The notes: generated by a model not told the origin, from the letters alone. 64,000 nucleotides of DNA from WJMT01 sp964599635 (GCA_964599635.1 CAZRGM010000052.1:49155-113154); one strand, 5' to 3'; numbered from the stretch's first letter, positions 37,613-47,226 are shown. A program made the numbers and translations.

Positions 37613-40400
37613 TACCCCTCGAAAATTCTCCGTTTAAAACAAAGGGGGCCCAATAGAAAGGATTAGAATGTTTTTTACTCTGAATAAACTCAATTTTCGC
37701 AAGCTGTAAAGAATGAGATCTGCTTTTTCCTGAGGCTAAATATTTATAAAATAAATTCATAAATACCGCAGCCTGTTTATCTTTAACTCTCCATAAAGTG
37801 GATAGAACGGATTCACTTCCTCGGTAAAAAAACACCCGGGGAAGTCCCAGCACTCCTTCTCCTCTTTTTAGGGTGCCTCTTCCGGTTTGACACGCGGAAA
37901 GCACCACCAACTGGGGGTTCATGTCAAGATTGTAGATTTCCCTGACCTGAAGAAACCCATCCTCATCTTTTCTCTGGGTCATGGATAATACCAAGGAGGA
38001 ACGAAAAGGATGACCTTCATCTATAAAGCCATGACATGAAAAGTGAATGATTTTATAATCAGAAAGCTGAATTCTCTTCAAGGTTTCCTCTGAAGCATCT
38101 TCATTCAAAAAAATATCTCTTTTTTCTTTTTTGAAAAATCTAGAAATGGATTTGATTTCCTTCTTGCTGTAAGGAAGGGAATAAAATTTAAAGCCCTGAT
38201 TCTCGTAGAGCTGCATCAGGATATCCGAGGGACTGCATCGACTCTCCATTTTTTCTTTTATAAGAGGATTCCCTAAGGCAAAAAAATCTTTTTGATAAAT
38301 ATCTCTTTTTTCACCCAGAGATAAATAAATGAGCGCATCACAAGAGGGCATATAAGAAACTCTATATTTTGAAACCAGATACTCATTTTTTTGTTCCGGC
38401 ACCACTAAGGTTTCAAACGGAAGATAATAAAGGACTCCGCTAGGAATGATGATGATATTCTTAAAAGAATCTGGTTTTAAACTGCTGAGAGGGTAAAGAA
38501 GTTCTTTATAAATCCGCTGGGATGCGGCTTTTCCCTTAAATTTTCCTTCAGGCGGACTTCTCAACATCTTTAGGTATCCCTGAATGGATCTCATGATTGA
38601 TTTTTCTGAGGGAAGAGGAAAGACTCTGAGTTCCTTCTCTGTTACTCTGAATAAATAGGACTTTTTTTCTCCTAAAAAATATTCAAAAATCACGGCATCC
38701 CGATTTTTCAGATAGGACTGGACCTCCTCATTCATATAAAAAACAGCCGGAACTTTCTTCTGAGTGCTGTTGATCTCAACATATCTTTGGTTTAAATGAT
38801 TAATGTGATCCTCTTCGGTCAGATGAATTTGATTATTTATGACTTCCTTATAAGAAACTCCTGTGTTTGCCAGATTTTCTAATAAAACCCGTGCCTTAGC
38901 TCTTTCAGCCACATAAAACATTTTCTCCCCATATCCATGGTTGGGCTGCTTCTCATAAAGATCAAATAATAAATCCATCAGGCGCTCATAAACCTTTAAT
39001 TTTCTTTGAAGGAAGCTGGCATTATGAAGGTCTAAAACGATTCTATCCTTCACCGTTTCAATGGATTTAATGGACTCTAAATAATTCTCAATGGCCTCCG
39101 GGAAGTTTTTTCCCCGCTCTTTGACTTGGGCCAATCCGAAATAAACTTCCCACAGGGTATCGTAATCCTCATCTTTTACGGCGCGTTCAAGGGCTTGTTG
39201 AAAAAAACTCTCTGCCTGCCCATAGTGTTCGGTATTTAAATACACATAACCCATATTATTCAAAATCATACTCACTGATTTACCAACCCCGATCTCATTG
39301 GCTTTGTTTAAACTTCGCTGAAGAAAAGACAGCGCTTCTGAAAATTTATCCATCTCAATGTATGCGCTTCCAATGTTATTGAGGCTGCTCACTTCAATCC
39401 TCTCATGATAATTCTCTCCACTCCAAAAAAGGCTTTTTTTAAAGTAGTCGACGGCTTTGGACATCAGTTCTTTGTTGTTTTCCTGTTCTGCTTTTAATTT
39501 ATAGACAACTCCAATATTCATATAATCAATGGGAAAATACTCATATTCTGCGGTCTTTTTGTCTATCTCCAGTGCCTTTTCCAAATAATCCAGGGCTTTA
39601 TCATAGTATCCAAAATTTTTATATAAAAGTCCCATATTATGCAAAATATTGGACTCATCTTTTTGATTTCCCAAATCTCTGGATATATCTAAAGCCTGAT
39701 GGTAGACACTCAAAGCTTTTGAATATTCAAACGCCTTAAAATAATAAACACCTATATTGTTCAAACATCTGACAATCTCTTCCCGGTGATTCATTTTTTC
39801 TGCAATCCCGAGAGATAATTTATTGAAATGATAAAAATGGCTGAGGTCATTCTTATCCCAATAAGTGATGCTGATTTGACGTAAAATTTTCTGCTTAAAC
39901 TCACTTCTTGAAACTTTATCGGCTGCCTCCACCGCTTTCTGGAAAGCAATCAAGGATTTCTCAAAATCTCTATCCTCTCTCAATTCAATGCCCCGTTTAT
40001 AAAGATCAATAATTTCCACCACTTTCTTCAGCTCAATCTGACTTTGCAGGATATTTCTTTTCACAGTCATCTCTAATAATTGAGAATACTCCGTGTAGGA
40101 ATCTTCGATCTTACCTAGGTTCCAATAACAAAGCCCCTTGTAAAATCTGCACTCCATAGACTTGCTCTCCTGACTCTTATGTCGAGCGATCAGGGAAGCC
40201 GTTTGAAAGGCCTTAACCGCCTCTTTATATCTCCCGTTCCTGTAAAAATCTTGAGCTCTCCAAAAAACAAAATCAAACCAGTTTTGCTGGGTCATGTTTT
40301 TATAATAAGGAGTGAATAGAATTTTTGGATAAGATTCACATAGGAAGATTAGAGAAAAAAACAATAACAAAAAAAAGATTCCCTTTCTAAAATATCCCAT
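37602..40400 (-). CDS. Exported TPR-CHAT caspase-like protease (paralogue)
   Basis: About 932 residues. The start at 40400 gives MGYFRKGIFFLLLFFSLIFL, matching the start of the first CHAT protein and lying just after its own promoter; the frame also opens at 40427, which would place the start inside that promoter. TPR repeats fill about 30-450 (LNNIGVYYFKAFEYSKALSVY, HNMGLLYKNFGYYDKALDYL). The CHAT domain (about 590-925) carries the dyad His in IIHFSCHGFID (about 790) and Cys in VVLSACQTGRG (about 836). Unlike the first copy it lacks the C-terminal transmembrane helix. It may therefore be soluble in the periplasm or held only by an uncleaved signal. Confidence 0.88.
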   Translation of the reverse strand: MGYFRKGIFFLLLFFSLIFLCESYPKILFTPYYKNMTQQNWFDFVFWRAQDFYRNGRYKEAVKAFQTASLIARHKSQESKSMECRFYKGLCYWNLGKIEDSYTEYSQLLEMTVKRNILQSQIELKKVVEIIDLYKRGIELREDRDFEKSLIAFQKAVEAADKVSRSEFKQKILRQISITYWDKNDLSHFYHFNKLSLGIAEKMNHREEIVRCLNNIGVYYFKAFEYSKALSVYHQALDISRDLGNQKDESNILHNMGLLYKNFGYYDKALDYLEKALEIDKKTAEYEYFPIDYMNIGVVYKLKAEQENNKELMSKAVDYFKKSLFWSGENYHERIEVSSLNNIGSAYIEMDKFSEALSFLQRSLNKANEIGVGKSVSMILNNMGYVYLNTEHYGQAESFFQQALERAVKDEDYDTLWEVYFGLAQVKERGKNFPEAIENYLESIKSIETVKDRIVLDLHNASFLQRKLKVYERLMDLLFDLYEKQPNHGYGEKMFYVAERAKARVLLENLANTGVSYKEVINNQIHLTEEDHINHLNQRYVEINSTQKKVPAVFYMNEEVQSYLKNRDAVIFEYFLGEKKSYLFRVTEKELRVFPLPSEKSIMRSIQGYLKMLRSPPEGKFKGKAASQRIYKELLYPLSSLKPDSFKNIIIIPSGVLYYLPFETLVVPEQKNEYLVSKYRVSYMPSCDALIYLSLGEKRDIYQKDFFALGNPLIKEKMESRCSPSDILMQLYENQGFKFYSLPYSKKEIKSISRFFKKEKRDIFLNEDASEETLKRIQLSDYKIIHFSCHGFIDEGHPFRSSLVLSMTQRKDEDGFLQVREIYNLDMNPQLVVLSACQTGRGTLKRGEGVLGLPRVFFYRGSESVLSTLWRVKDKQAAVFMNLFYKYLASGKSRSHSLQLAKIEFIQSKKHSNPFYWAPFVLNGEFSRGINF

Positions 40401-40411
40401 AATGACATTAA

Positions 40412-40440
40412 ATCTATTATGAATCATTTTGTCATGTCAA
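40412..40440 (-). promoter_or_regulatory. Promoter of the second CHAT gene
   Basis: On the minus strand TTGACA (40435-40440) is followed after 17 bp by ATAGAT (40412-40417). The predicted transcription start is about 5 bp before ATG 40400, implying a nearly leaderless mRNA. Confidence 0.5.
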
Positions 40441-40823
40441 GTTTTCTGCTTTAAAAAAAATTGAAAAAATTTCAAAAAACTATATCAATTCACTATTGAA
40501 TGTGTTAGAATATTATTGATTCATGTTTTGCTGGCTGGACATGGATTCCCCTCTTATTACCCCCTTTTGCTTATATTCCCCTTACAGCCAGCACCCTATT
40601 CACTAAAGGAGACACTCAGCAATAGTCCTTTCTTTCCCTCTTTCTTAGGCGATATATAAGACGCAGCCTATCTTTAGATTTCTCACGAAGAATTTAAAAA
40701 TTAACACGTCATCCTACTTTTATTACTTCAGCGAAGAGATAATCAAAAAATTCAGGGAAGAAATTGATTTTTTCTCTTCCATAAAATAACATGAGAAATG
40801 ATGCTTTGCTAAGGAGCCATAAA
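40441..40823. other. Intergenic region between the CHAT locus and the P1 peptidase gene
   Basis: 383 bp, AT-rich in its first part. The ribosome site AAGGAG of the P1 gene is at 40810-40816. I see no gene, RNA fold or member of the repeat family here. Confidence 0.5.
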
Positions 40824-41960
40824 ATGAGAAAACGAGTTTCACTATTTTGTTTCTTGCTCCTGGCTTTTTCATTTTTATGGGGGAATGAGAAGCCCCGGGT
40901 CAGAGAGGCCGGAATCGAAGTGGGCATCCTCAAGCCAGGTCCATGGAATGCCATTACGGATGTTAAAGGAATCCAAGTGGGACACACCACTCTGATAAAG
41001 GGAGAGAATATAAGGACTGGTGTTACGGTGATTCTGCCTCATGGAGGTAACATATTCCAGAACAAAGTACCAGCGGCCGTGTATGCCGCCAATGGATTCG
41101 GCAAAATCACCGGATTTACTCAGATCGAGGAGCTGGGTTCTCTGGAAACACCCATCGTACTCACCAACACACTGAGTGTTCCTACGGCTGCCGACGCTGT
41201 GATCGACTATGTTCTTTCTTTTCCTGGAAACGAGAGAGTGGGTTCTGTAAACCCGGTCGTTGGAGAGACCAATGACGGATACCTTAATGATATACGGGGA
41301 AGGCATGTGGAAAAAAAGCATGTGCTGAGCGCCATTAAAAAGGCACATTCTGGTCCGGTAAAAGAAGGATGCGTGGGAGCTGGCACAGGGACTACCTGCT
41401 TCGGTTTTAAGGGAGGCATTGGGACTTCATCTCGAAAACTGCCCTCTGAATTGGGTGGATACACGGTGGGCGTTCTGGTGCAGACCAATCATGGAGGAGT
41501 GCTGAATATAAACGGCTTTCCTGCAGGCAAGGTTCTGGGAAACTATTCATACAGCCGGTTTGTGGAATCTGAGGAGGAAGGGTCATGCATGGTGGTTGTG
41601 GCCACAGATGCTCCTCTTTTAGAGCGGAATCTCAAAAGGCTTGCCAAAAGAGCTCTCCTCGGTATAGCGCGCACAGGTGGATTTTATTCGAACGGAAGCG
41701 GAGACTATGCGGTTGCTTTTTCAACTTCTGAAAAGGTGAGGATTACCTTTCAGCCAGAAATAAACCTTGAAAGATACGAAGTGCTACCTAACCGACTGAT
41801 GTCTCCTCTCTTTTTAGCAGCCGCAGAAGCCTGCGAGGAAGCCATCCTGAACTCCCTCTTTAAGGCAGAAACCATGAAAGGCAAAGACGGACACCTACAA
41901 AAAGAACTCCCTGTGGAAAAAGTATTAAAGATGATGAGAAATTATCGCTTTTTTGACTGA
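40824..41960 (+). CDS. P1 family peptidase (DmpA-type aminopeptidase)
   Basis: 378 residues from ATG 40824, which has AAGGAG 8 bp upstream and a signal peptide immediately after (RVSLFCFLLLAFSFLWGNE); the open frame runs to 40791 without such a site. DmpA / BapA enzymes are self-cleaving N-terminal nucleophile peptidases that remove N-terminal amino acids, including D- and beta-residues. The self-cleavage region is SNGSGDYAVAFST with Ser at about 292 as the nucleophile. Family blocks NAITDVKGIQVGHTTL, GFGKITGFTQIEELGSLETPI and VGAGTGTTCFGFKGGIG are present. It is exported, so it probably trims peptides in the periplasm. Confidence 0.9.
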   Translation: MRKRVSLFCFLLLAFSFLWGNEKPRVREAGIEVGILKPGPWNAITDVKGIQVGHTTLIKGENIRTGVTVILPHGGNIFQNKVPAAVYAANGFGKITGFTQIEELGSLETPIVLTNTLSVPTAADAVIDYVLSFPGNERVGSVNPVVGETNDGYLNDIRGRHVEKKHVLSAIKKAHSGPVKEGCVGAGTGTTCFGFKGGIGTSSRKLPSELGGYTVGVLVQTNHGGVLNINGFPAGKVLGNYSYSRFVESEEEGSCMVVVATDAPLLERNLKRLAKRALLGIARTGGFYSNGSGDYAVAFSTSEKVRITFQPEINLERYEVLPNRLMSPLFLAAAEACEEAILNSLFKAETMKGKDGHLQKELPVEKVLKMMRNYRFFD

Positions 41961-41970
41961 CACTTATATT

Positions 41971-41987
41971 ACCTGAATTATTCAGGT
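41971..41987. repeat. Minimal palindrome matching the repeat-family ends
   Basis: ACCTGAATTATTCAGGT is a perfect palindrome apart from its central base and equals the two ends of the MITE-like family joined together. It lies 10 bp after the P1 peptidase stop and could be the smallest member of the family or a precise deletion scar. Confidence 0.6.
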
Positions 41988-42075
41988 TAATTATGGAAAA
42001 AACCGACTTTTTTTAGATTTTTTTAATTTTTATATTGATAGTATATATTTTGAAGTATAAAATTGAATTTAGGAT

Positions 42076-43551
42076 ATGGGAACCAATCACAGAACAAAAA
42101 AACAGCTTTTAAAAGAAATAGAAAACTTATACCAGAAAATCTCAGAACTTGAAAAAGCAGTATCCAAAAGCAAACGGGGAAAAAACGAACTGAAAGAAAG
42201 AGAAGTTCTCGAATCCATTCAGGAAGGTGTTATTGTCCTCAATTCCAATTTTAAATTCACCTATTGGAATAAAGGAATGGAACAAATATCAAATATTCGA
42301 AGGGAAGAGATATTAGGGAAAGTACCCTGGGAGATATTCCCATTTTTGAAAGGGGATATCGAAGATGCCATGAGAAAAGCGATAAAAGGAAAAGAGTCTC
42401 GAGAAATTGAATTGAAATACACTCTTTCGAATGGGAAAAAAGTTTGGACAACAGAAAACTATTTCCCCCTTAAAGATACCGACGATAACATTATTGGGGT
42501 GGTTGGTATCGTTGAAGACATCACCCAGCGAAAAAGGGCTGAAGAATCCCTTCGGGAAAGTGAGGAAAGATTTAGACTTGCGGTCAGTCAAGCTCCGTTT
42601 CCGATTATGATACATGCTGAAAATGGAGAAGTTATTTTAATAAACGAAGTTTGGTCTGAAATCACAGAATACCAAAAAGAAGATTTGCCAACTATTGAAG
42701 AATGGACCAGAAAAGCATATGGAAAAAAGAAAGGAATCATTAAAAAAGATATTGACAGCCTTTACGCCAAAAAAAAGAGAGTTGATGAAGGAGACTACAC
42801 GATTAAAACGAAATCTGGAAAAGAACGAATATGGGAGTTCAGCTCCACACCTCTTGGTAAAATGTCTAACGGACGCCGATTAGTCATAAGCATGGCTCAT
42901 GACCATACCGAACGTCAAAAAGCAGAGGAAAAAATAAAAAAATCTTTATATGAAAAAGAAATTCTTTTAAAAGAAATCCATCATCGAGTCAAAAACAACA
43001 TGCAAGTCATATCCAGCCTCATTAATATTCAAGCAAATCGAATAAAAGATAAGAAAATAAGGGAAACATTTCAGGCCGCGCAGAATCGAGTTATGTCTAT
43101 GGCCCTGGTTCACGAAAAACTGTATCAATCAGAAAATTTGGCTGAAATCGACTTCAAGAATTATATCGAACGGATGTCCCTACATCTAATGAGCACCTAT
43201 CGGGAACTTTCAAAAAAGATTAAATTGAAAACAGAATTGGAAAACATATTTCTTGATATAACCAAGGCTGTTCCTCTCGGTCTTATAACCAACGAACTGT
43301 TAACAAACTCTTTACAACACGCTTTCCCCAAAAAGAAAAAAGGTGAAATAAAAATAAAGTTTAATAAAAAAGAGAAAACTTATTGTCTGTCTATAAGGGA
43401 CAGTGGTATTGGATTCCCTAAAGATCTAGATTTCAGAAAAGCTGAATCCATGGGGATGGATTTAGTTAATTCTTTGGTCACTCAAATAAACGGCAAGATT
43501 GAACTTTTAAGGGATAAAGGCACCCTCTTTAAAGTTACCTTTAAAGAATAA
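42076..43551 (+). CDS. Soluble PAS-domain sensor histidine kinase (HisKA_2 type)
   Basis: 491 residues with no transmembrane helix, so a cytoplasmic sensor. A short N-terminal coiled coil (LLKEIENLYQKISELEKAV) is followed by two PAS domains: about 45-155, ending VVGIVEDITQRKRAEES, and about 160-290 (FRLAVSQAPFPIMIHAENGE). The HisKA_2 region has the phosphorylated His in LLKEIHHRVKNNMQVISSLI (about 302). The ATPase has N-box TNELLTNSLQHAF and G1 RDSGIGFP. HisKA_2 kinases often respond to redox, light or starvation cues. No response regulator is next to it, so its partner must be elsewhere. Confidence 0.92.
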   Translation: MGTNHRTKKQLLKEIENLYQKISELEKAVSKSKRGKNELKEREVLESIQEGVIVLNSNFKFTYWNKGMEQISNIRREEILGKVPWEIFPFLKGDIEDAMRKAIKGKESREIELKYTLSNGKKVWTTENYFPLKDTDDNIIGVVGIVEDITQRKRAEESLRESEERFRLAVSQAPFPIMIHAENGEVILINEVWSEITEYQKEDLPTIEEWTRKAYGKKKGIIKKDIDSLYAKKKRVDEGDYTIKTKSGKERIWEFSSTPLGKMSNGRRLVISMAHDHTERQKAEEKIKKSLYEKEILLKEIHHRVKNNMQVISSLINIQANRIKDKKIRETFQAAQNRVMSMALVHEKLYQSENLAEIDFKNYIERMSLHLMSTYRELSKKIKLKTELENIFLDITKAVPLGLITNELLTNSLQHAFPKKKKGEIKIKFNKKEKTYCLSIRDSGIGFPKDLDFRKAESMGMDLVNSLVTQINGKIELLRDKGTLFKVTFKE

Positions 43552-43671
43552 AAAAATAGTTTCCTTTCATAATCCCCTTTTCATTTCACGGAAACTCAGG
43601 TATATTTGCGAACATATATAAACCTGGATTATAAATTTAAATCAAAATGATAACATTCAGAAACAAAGATC

Positions 43672-45039
43672 ATGGTTCATGATAAAGATATAACCAAGGG
43701 TGTAAGAATCCTTTTGGGTGATCCCAAAAAAGCCATCCTGAAACTCTCGGCTCCTATGATGCTGGCCATGCTGCTTCAGGCCCTATACAACATAGCGGAT
43801 GGTATCTGGGTAGCAGGTCTGGGAGCAGATCAGTTAGCGGCCGTGGGGCTCTTTTTCCCTTTTTTTATGATCATTATCGCCTTGGGAGCTGGAATCGGTG
43901 TGGGGGGAAGTTCAGCGGTTTCTCGAAGAATCGGGGAGCGAAATAAAAAGGCTGCTGAAAACACTGCCGCTCATACCATCATTTTTGCCATCGGACTTTC
44001 ATTGATCATAAGCCTCTCAGCTCTTCCTTTTACCGGGAGTCTTTTCCGTTCTTTATCTGGAAACGGAGAAGTGGGACGCATGGCTGCCAATTATGCCCGG
44101 GTGCTTTTTGCCGGCACCTTTATCCTTGTTTTCTCACACATTGCTAATGCGCTCCTCAGGGGAGAAGGGGCTGCTAAGAAAGCCATGTATGGATTAGCTC
44201 TTGGGTCATGCTTGAATATTGTTCTGGACCCCTTATTCATCTACGGATTTAAACTTGGCGTGGTAGGGGCTGCCTGGGCTACCCTGATCTCCATTGCTGT
44301 ATCTGCGGTCTTGTTCTTTTATTGGCTTTTTATCCAAAAAAAGACTTACCTACGTATTACCTTTCATGACTTTATGTTCAATATGGGCATCCTGAGAGAG
44401 ATTCTTTCTGTGGGTTTTCCTTCTTCTCTAGCTCAGATTTCCATGTCTGCAGCTATAATTGTATTAAATTCAGTTGTGATTGAAGCCGGGGGAACAGACG
44501 GGGTGGCTGTTTTCACCAGCGGATGGCGCATCGTCATGCTGGGAACTATCCCTCTTGTTGGGATGGCCACAGGTGTGGTCTCAGTGACTGGGGCTGCCTT
44601 TGGGGCCAAAAACAAACAAAAATTGAAGACAGCTTTTCTTTATGCCGTTAAAATCGGAGTGCTTATTGAGCTCACAGTTGGCGTTTTGGTGGCTTTGTTT
44701 GCTGCCCCGGTCAGCTATATATTCAGCTACTCCAAGGAAGCTTCCCATATACAAAATGATCTGATTAAATTTCTTAGAATCACAGCCATATTTTACCCGG
44801 CGGTTCCTCTAGGCATGCTCACCTCTGCCATGTTCCGGGGCATTGGAAAAGGAACTCGATCTCTGATTGTGACTCTTTTGCGCACCATTATCCTGCAGCT
44901 CCCTGCATGCTATCTTTTGGGAATTACTTTTGGATTGGGGCTCAACGGTGTATGGATGGGAATCGTTATTGGTAATGTGGCTGCAGTTGGAATTACTTTT
45001 TACTGGGGAAATTACACGGTCGAACATGTGATCAAATAA
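43672..45039 (+). CDS. MATE family efflux transporter
   Basis: 455 residues with 12 predicted membrane helices in two similar halves, typical of Na+ or H+ driven multidrug and toxin exporters. Family features are LSAPMMLAMLLQALYNIADG near the start, GADQLAAVGLFFPF, GIGVGGSSAVSRRIGE and, in the second half, SVGFPSSLAQISMSAA and LGTIPLVGMATGVVSVTGAA. The substrate cannot be inferred. It stands alone and shares a bidirectional terminator with the gene after it. Confidence 0.93.
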   Translation: MVHDKDITKGVRILLGDPKKAILKLSAPMMLAMLLQALYNIADGIWVAGLGADQLAAVGLFFPFFMIIIALGAGIGVGGSSAVSRRIGERNKKAAENTAAHTIIFAIGLSLIISLSALPFTGSLFRSLSGNGEVGRMAANYARVLFAGTFILVFSHIANALLRGEGAAKKAMYGLALGSCLNIVLDPLFIYGFKLGVVGAAWATLISIAVSAVLFFYWLFIQKKTYLRITFHDFMFNMGILREILSVGFPSSLAQISMSAAIIVLNSVVIEAGGTDGVAVFTSGWRIVMLGTIPLVGMATGVVSVTGAAFGAKNKQKLKTAFLYAVKIGVLIELTVGVLVALFAAPVSYIFSYSKEASHIQNDLIKFLRITAIFYPAVPLGMLTSAMFRGIGKGTRSLIVTLLRTIILQLPACYLLGITFGLGLNGVWMGIVIGNVAAVGITFYWGNYTVEHVIK

Positions 45040-45081
45040 AAAATGGGAGCGCCTCTTTCAAGAACCGCCCCCATTTTTTTC
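45040..45081. terminator. Bidirectional intrinsic terminator
   Basis: AAAAAATGGGAGCG pairs with CGCCCCCATTTTTTT (one mismatch) around a 13-bp loop, giving A- and T-runs on both sides. It lies between the convergent MATE and DUF4097-like genes and can serve both. Confidence 0.85.
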
Positions 45082-45090
45082 GTTTTTAAC

Positions 45091-46107
45091 TTATTTGGCT
45101 TTTCTCAGCAGGATGTCCCCTTCGTTGTTATTAAAAACATAAACCGGACCGCCTCCGTTGATTTTTGCGTAGATGTACCTGTTGAAAGATAAATCATAAT
45201 AATCTCCTAAATCTCCGGTAATTACATTTCCTGAGTGTATAGCCCTGGCAGCAATTTTTTCTTTAAGTTCATCCGCGTCTTTTTTATCTACAACAACTTC
45301 TGGTGGATTGGGAGGAGTTGGTGGAGTGACATAAAACCAGGTCCTTAAATTTTCTTTCTGGAGATTTTTCAGCTTATCCGAATTAAAATCAAATCCTTCG
45401 TCCGGATTTTGAACAATCTGAAGGTCAAAATCCGTGTAAACCTCCCCCCGATATGACTTCATCTTGAGGTTGGCTTTGGTGTTAGAAGGAAGGGTCACAT
45501 CAACATCCCCTCTCCAGGAAGTGAATGACATAGGAAGGTCGGGTGGTACCTTCTTGAAAACAGCTTTGATCTCACCATCAAAAGTGTGAGCCACGACCGC
45601 ATTACTGATTCCGGTTAAATTGATGTTTCCTTGGTGATTGCTGACCTCAATTTCACCATTCACGTTTTCAACACTCACATCTCCGTTTTGATGAGCGCTG
45701 ATACTCAAAGAAGTGAAAGAGGGCACTCGGATGGTCAGGTCCACGGTCTGCTTGAAAGAGCTCACACTGATCCGCATCACATTCTCATCCTCCATGACTC
45801 TGAGTCCGGTGGTGTCAACCTGGACCAATTTCAATCCTTTGGCTTTTTCGTTTCTTTTAATCTCTTCTTCTTGGTCCAATTTCTCTCTAACCCTGGCTTC
45901 CACCATGACTTCTTTCCCGTCATAGCCTGTAACCGTGATGCTGCCGTGCTGCACTCCCACTTTGACCAGCCCTGGTTCATTGGGGTTGGAAAACGGGACT
46001 GTAGCTTTATCTGCGGCTGTTTCTTGGGCATAAAGAAAACCGCCCATCAAGAGGATAACAAGAGGAATCCCTATAAATTGAATGTTTTTTTTGATTGATT
46101 TATTCAT
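45091..46107 (-). CDS. Secreted DUF4097-like beta-helix protein
   Basis: 338 residues. A signal peptide (IQFIGIPLVILLMGGFLYAQE) is followed by a DUF4097-type right-handed beta domain: PGLVKVGVQHGSITVTGYDG, DLTIRVPSFTSLSISAHQNG, VENVNGEIEVSNHQGNINL. These domains are often called putative adhesins and are frequent next to zf-HC2 anti-sigma genes. The C-terminus ends with VYVFNNNEGDILLRK. AAAGGAG lies before the ATG. The adjacent anti-sigma and sigma genes (46172-47226) are broken, so this may be a regulated envelope protein left without its regulators. Confidence 0.8.
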   Translation of the reverse strand: MNKSIKKNIQFIGIPLVILLMGGFLYAQETAADKATVPFSNPNEPGLVKVGVQHGSITVTGYDGKEVMVEARVREKLDQEEEIKRNEKAKGLKLVQVDTTGLRVMEDENVMRISVSSFKQTVDLTIRVPSFTSLSISAHQNGDVSVENVNGEIEVSNHQGNINLTGISNAVVAHTFDGEIKAVFKKVPPDLPMSFTSWRGDVDVTLPSNTKANLKMKSYRGEVYTDFDLQIVQNPDEGFDFNSDKLKNLQKENLRTWFYVTPPTPPNPPEVVVDKKDADELKEKIAARAIHSGNVITGDLGDYYDLSFNRYIYAKINGGGPVYVFNNNEGDILLRKAK

Positions 46108-46171
46108 TTTTTTCTCCTTTGCTTTCTTTTTTATCTATGGTTAATCCCTTTTTTCACAGAATTTTACCCCT

Positions 46172-46672
46172 CTAAAAACTCAGCTTCTGTATGCCCTGTT
46201 CGGCCCGGTCTTTGATTTCAGGATTGAGATCCTCTGAATCCAGAAGACTTTTCAAAGCATCCACGGCTTTTCTTTCCCGAATGCTCACCATGAGATCAAT
46301 GAGGGATGACGGTCCATACATTTCCAATGACCAATCCCAAAACAAGCATTCCCAGTGTCAGAGCGAACTGAAAAGCCGGCTTAACGGGCCACAGATTCTT
46401 GAGACGGGGAAAAAGGCTCTGTTTATCACCTCTTTTTTCTGATCCAGCTTTTTGTATTGATCCAGCAAAGTGTAAAACCGGGTGCGAAGTTGAGGGCTGG
46501 GACGTTCTTCTTTGAGCACTCCTAATTCTGTCCAGACCTGGGTTAAATATTCCAGCTCTCTGCGGCAGTGGTCACATTCAGCCACATGGGCCTGGATTTC
46601 TTCTCTTTCCTTTTTTGAAAGCTCATGGGTGAGATAATCCACAAATCTTCCCTGTATATTTTTACATGTCAT
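46172..46672 (-). pseudogene. zf-HC2 anti-sigma factor, frameshifted and internally shortened
   Basis: The N-terminal 104-residue frame holds the anti-sigma zinc finger (IQAHVAECDHCRRELEYLTQ: His-x3-Cys-x2-Cys). At an A6 run near 46435 the frame is lost. In the next frame the DNA encodes SLFPRLKNLWPVKPAFQF and ALTLGMLVLGLVIGN, an obvious membrane helix, and in a third frame LIDLMVSIRERKAVDALKSL and EIKDRAEQGIQKLSF, HEAT-like repeats, up to a stop at 46172. Intact relatives should have a longer region between helix and HEAT part, so a deletion is likely too. It overlaps the sigma gene by ATGA. The alternative is a short, soluble anti-sigma of 104 residues. Confidence 0.7.
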
Positions 46673-47226
46673 GACGGAACACCTCCCTGCAGCTCAAAAT
46701 ATATTCTGCTTAGCTGCTTGACAGCCCTGTGGATATTGGCTTTTGTGGTCCCTTCTGTGCAACCAAAAAGCTCTGCGATCTCTTTATACTTCATATCCTG
46801 ATAGCGGTTTAATATCAGGGCTTCTCTTTTCTTTAAGGGAAGCCGTGAAAGAGCTTCTTGAATAATTTCCCGATCCTGCTTCTGTTCAAAAACAAGCACA
46901 GGTGAATCCTCCTCGCTTCCCGGCTCATCAAACTGATCATCCAAGTCATAGTTGGGCTTGTTCTTTCGCAGATAATCCACATGAACATTCCGAGCGATCC
47001 GAAACATCCACACAGCGAATTTGCCTCTTCCTTCATAAGTGGATCGGTATTTGAGCATGCGTACAAACACATTCTGAACCAGATCCTCGCTCAAACTGTG
47101 AGAACCTGTAAGGCGAAGAAAAAAATTAAACACCTTCACACGATGCTTTTCAAATAAAATAGCCAGCTTTTCAACCTATCCATCTTTGACTTTTTCCATG
47201 ACATCACTGTCTGATAAAGATTCCAT
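46669..47226 (-). pseudogene. ECF sigma-70 factor with an in-frame nonsense codon near its start
   Basis: The open part (46669-47139, GTG start) encodes 156 residues: region 2 (SHSLSEDLVQNVFVRMLKYRS, MFRIARNVHVDYLRKNK) and region 4 (LPLKKREALILNRYQDMKYK, YKEIAELFGCTEGTTKANIHRA). Upstream in the same frame lies the expected N-terminus, MESLSDSDVMEKVKDG, then TAG at 47176-47178, then VEKLAILFEKHR. Codon 17 is therefore a stop in what should be the first sigma helix. The GTG at 47139 has no good ribosome site. A truncated factor might still be made, but with the damaged anti-sigma gene decay is more likely. A sequencing error cannot be ruled out. Confidence 0.75.

Noticed and set aside
33281..40400. 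Repeated units in the CHAT genes as a possible CRISPR or DNA repeat array
   Set aside because: The similarity is at protein level (TPR repeats of 40 residues) with diverged DNA; there are no identical direct repeats or spacers.
45631..46098. 155-codon plus-strand frame antisense to the DUF4097-like gene
   Set aside because: It mirrors an intact signal-bearing gene, has low-complexity His/Phe-rich sequence and no ribosome site.
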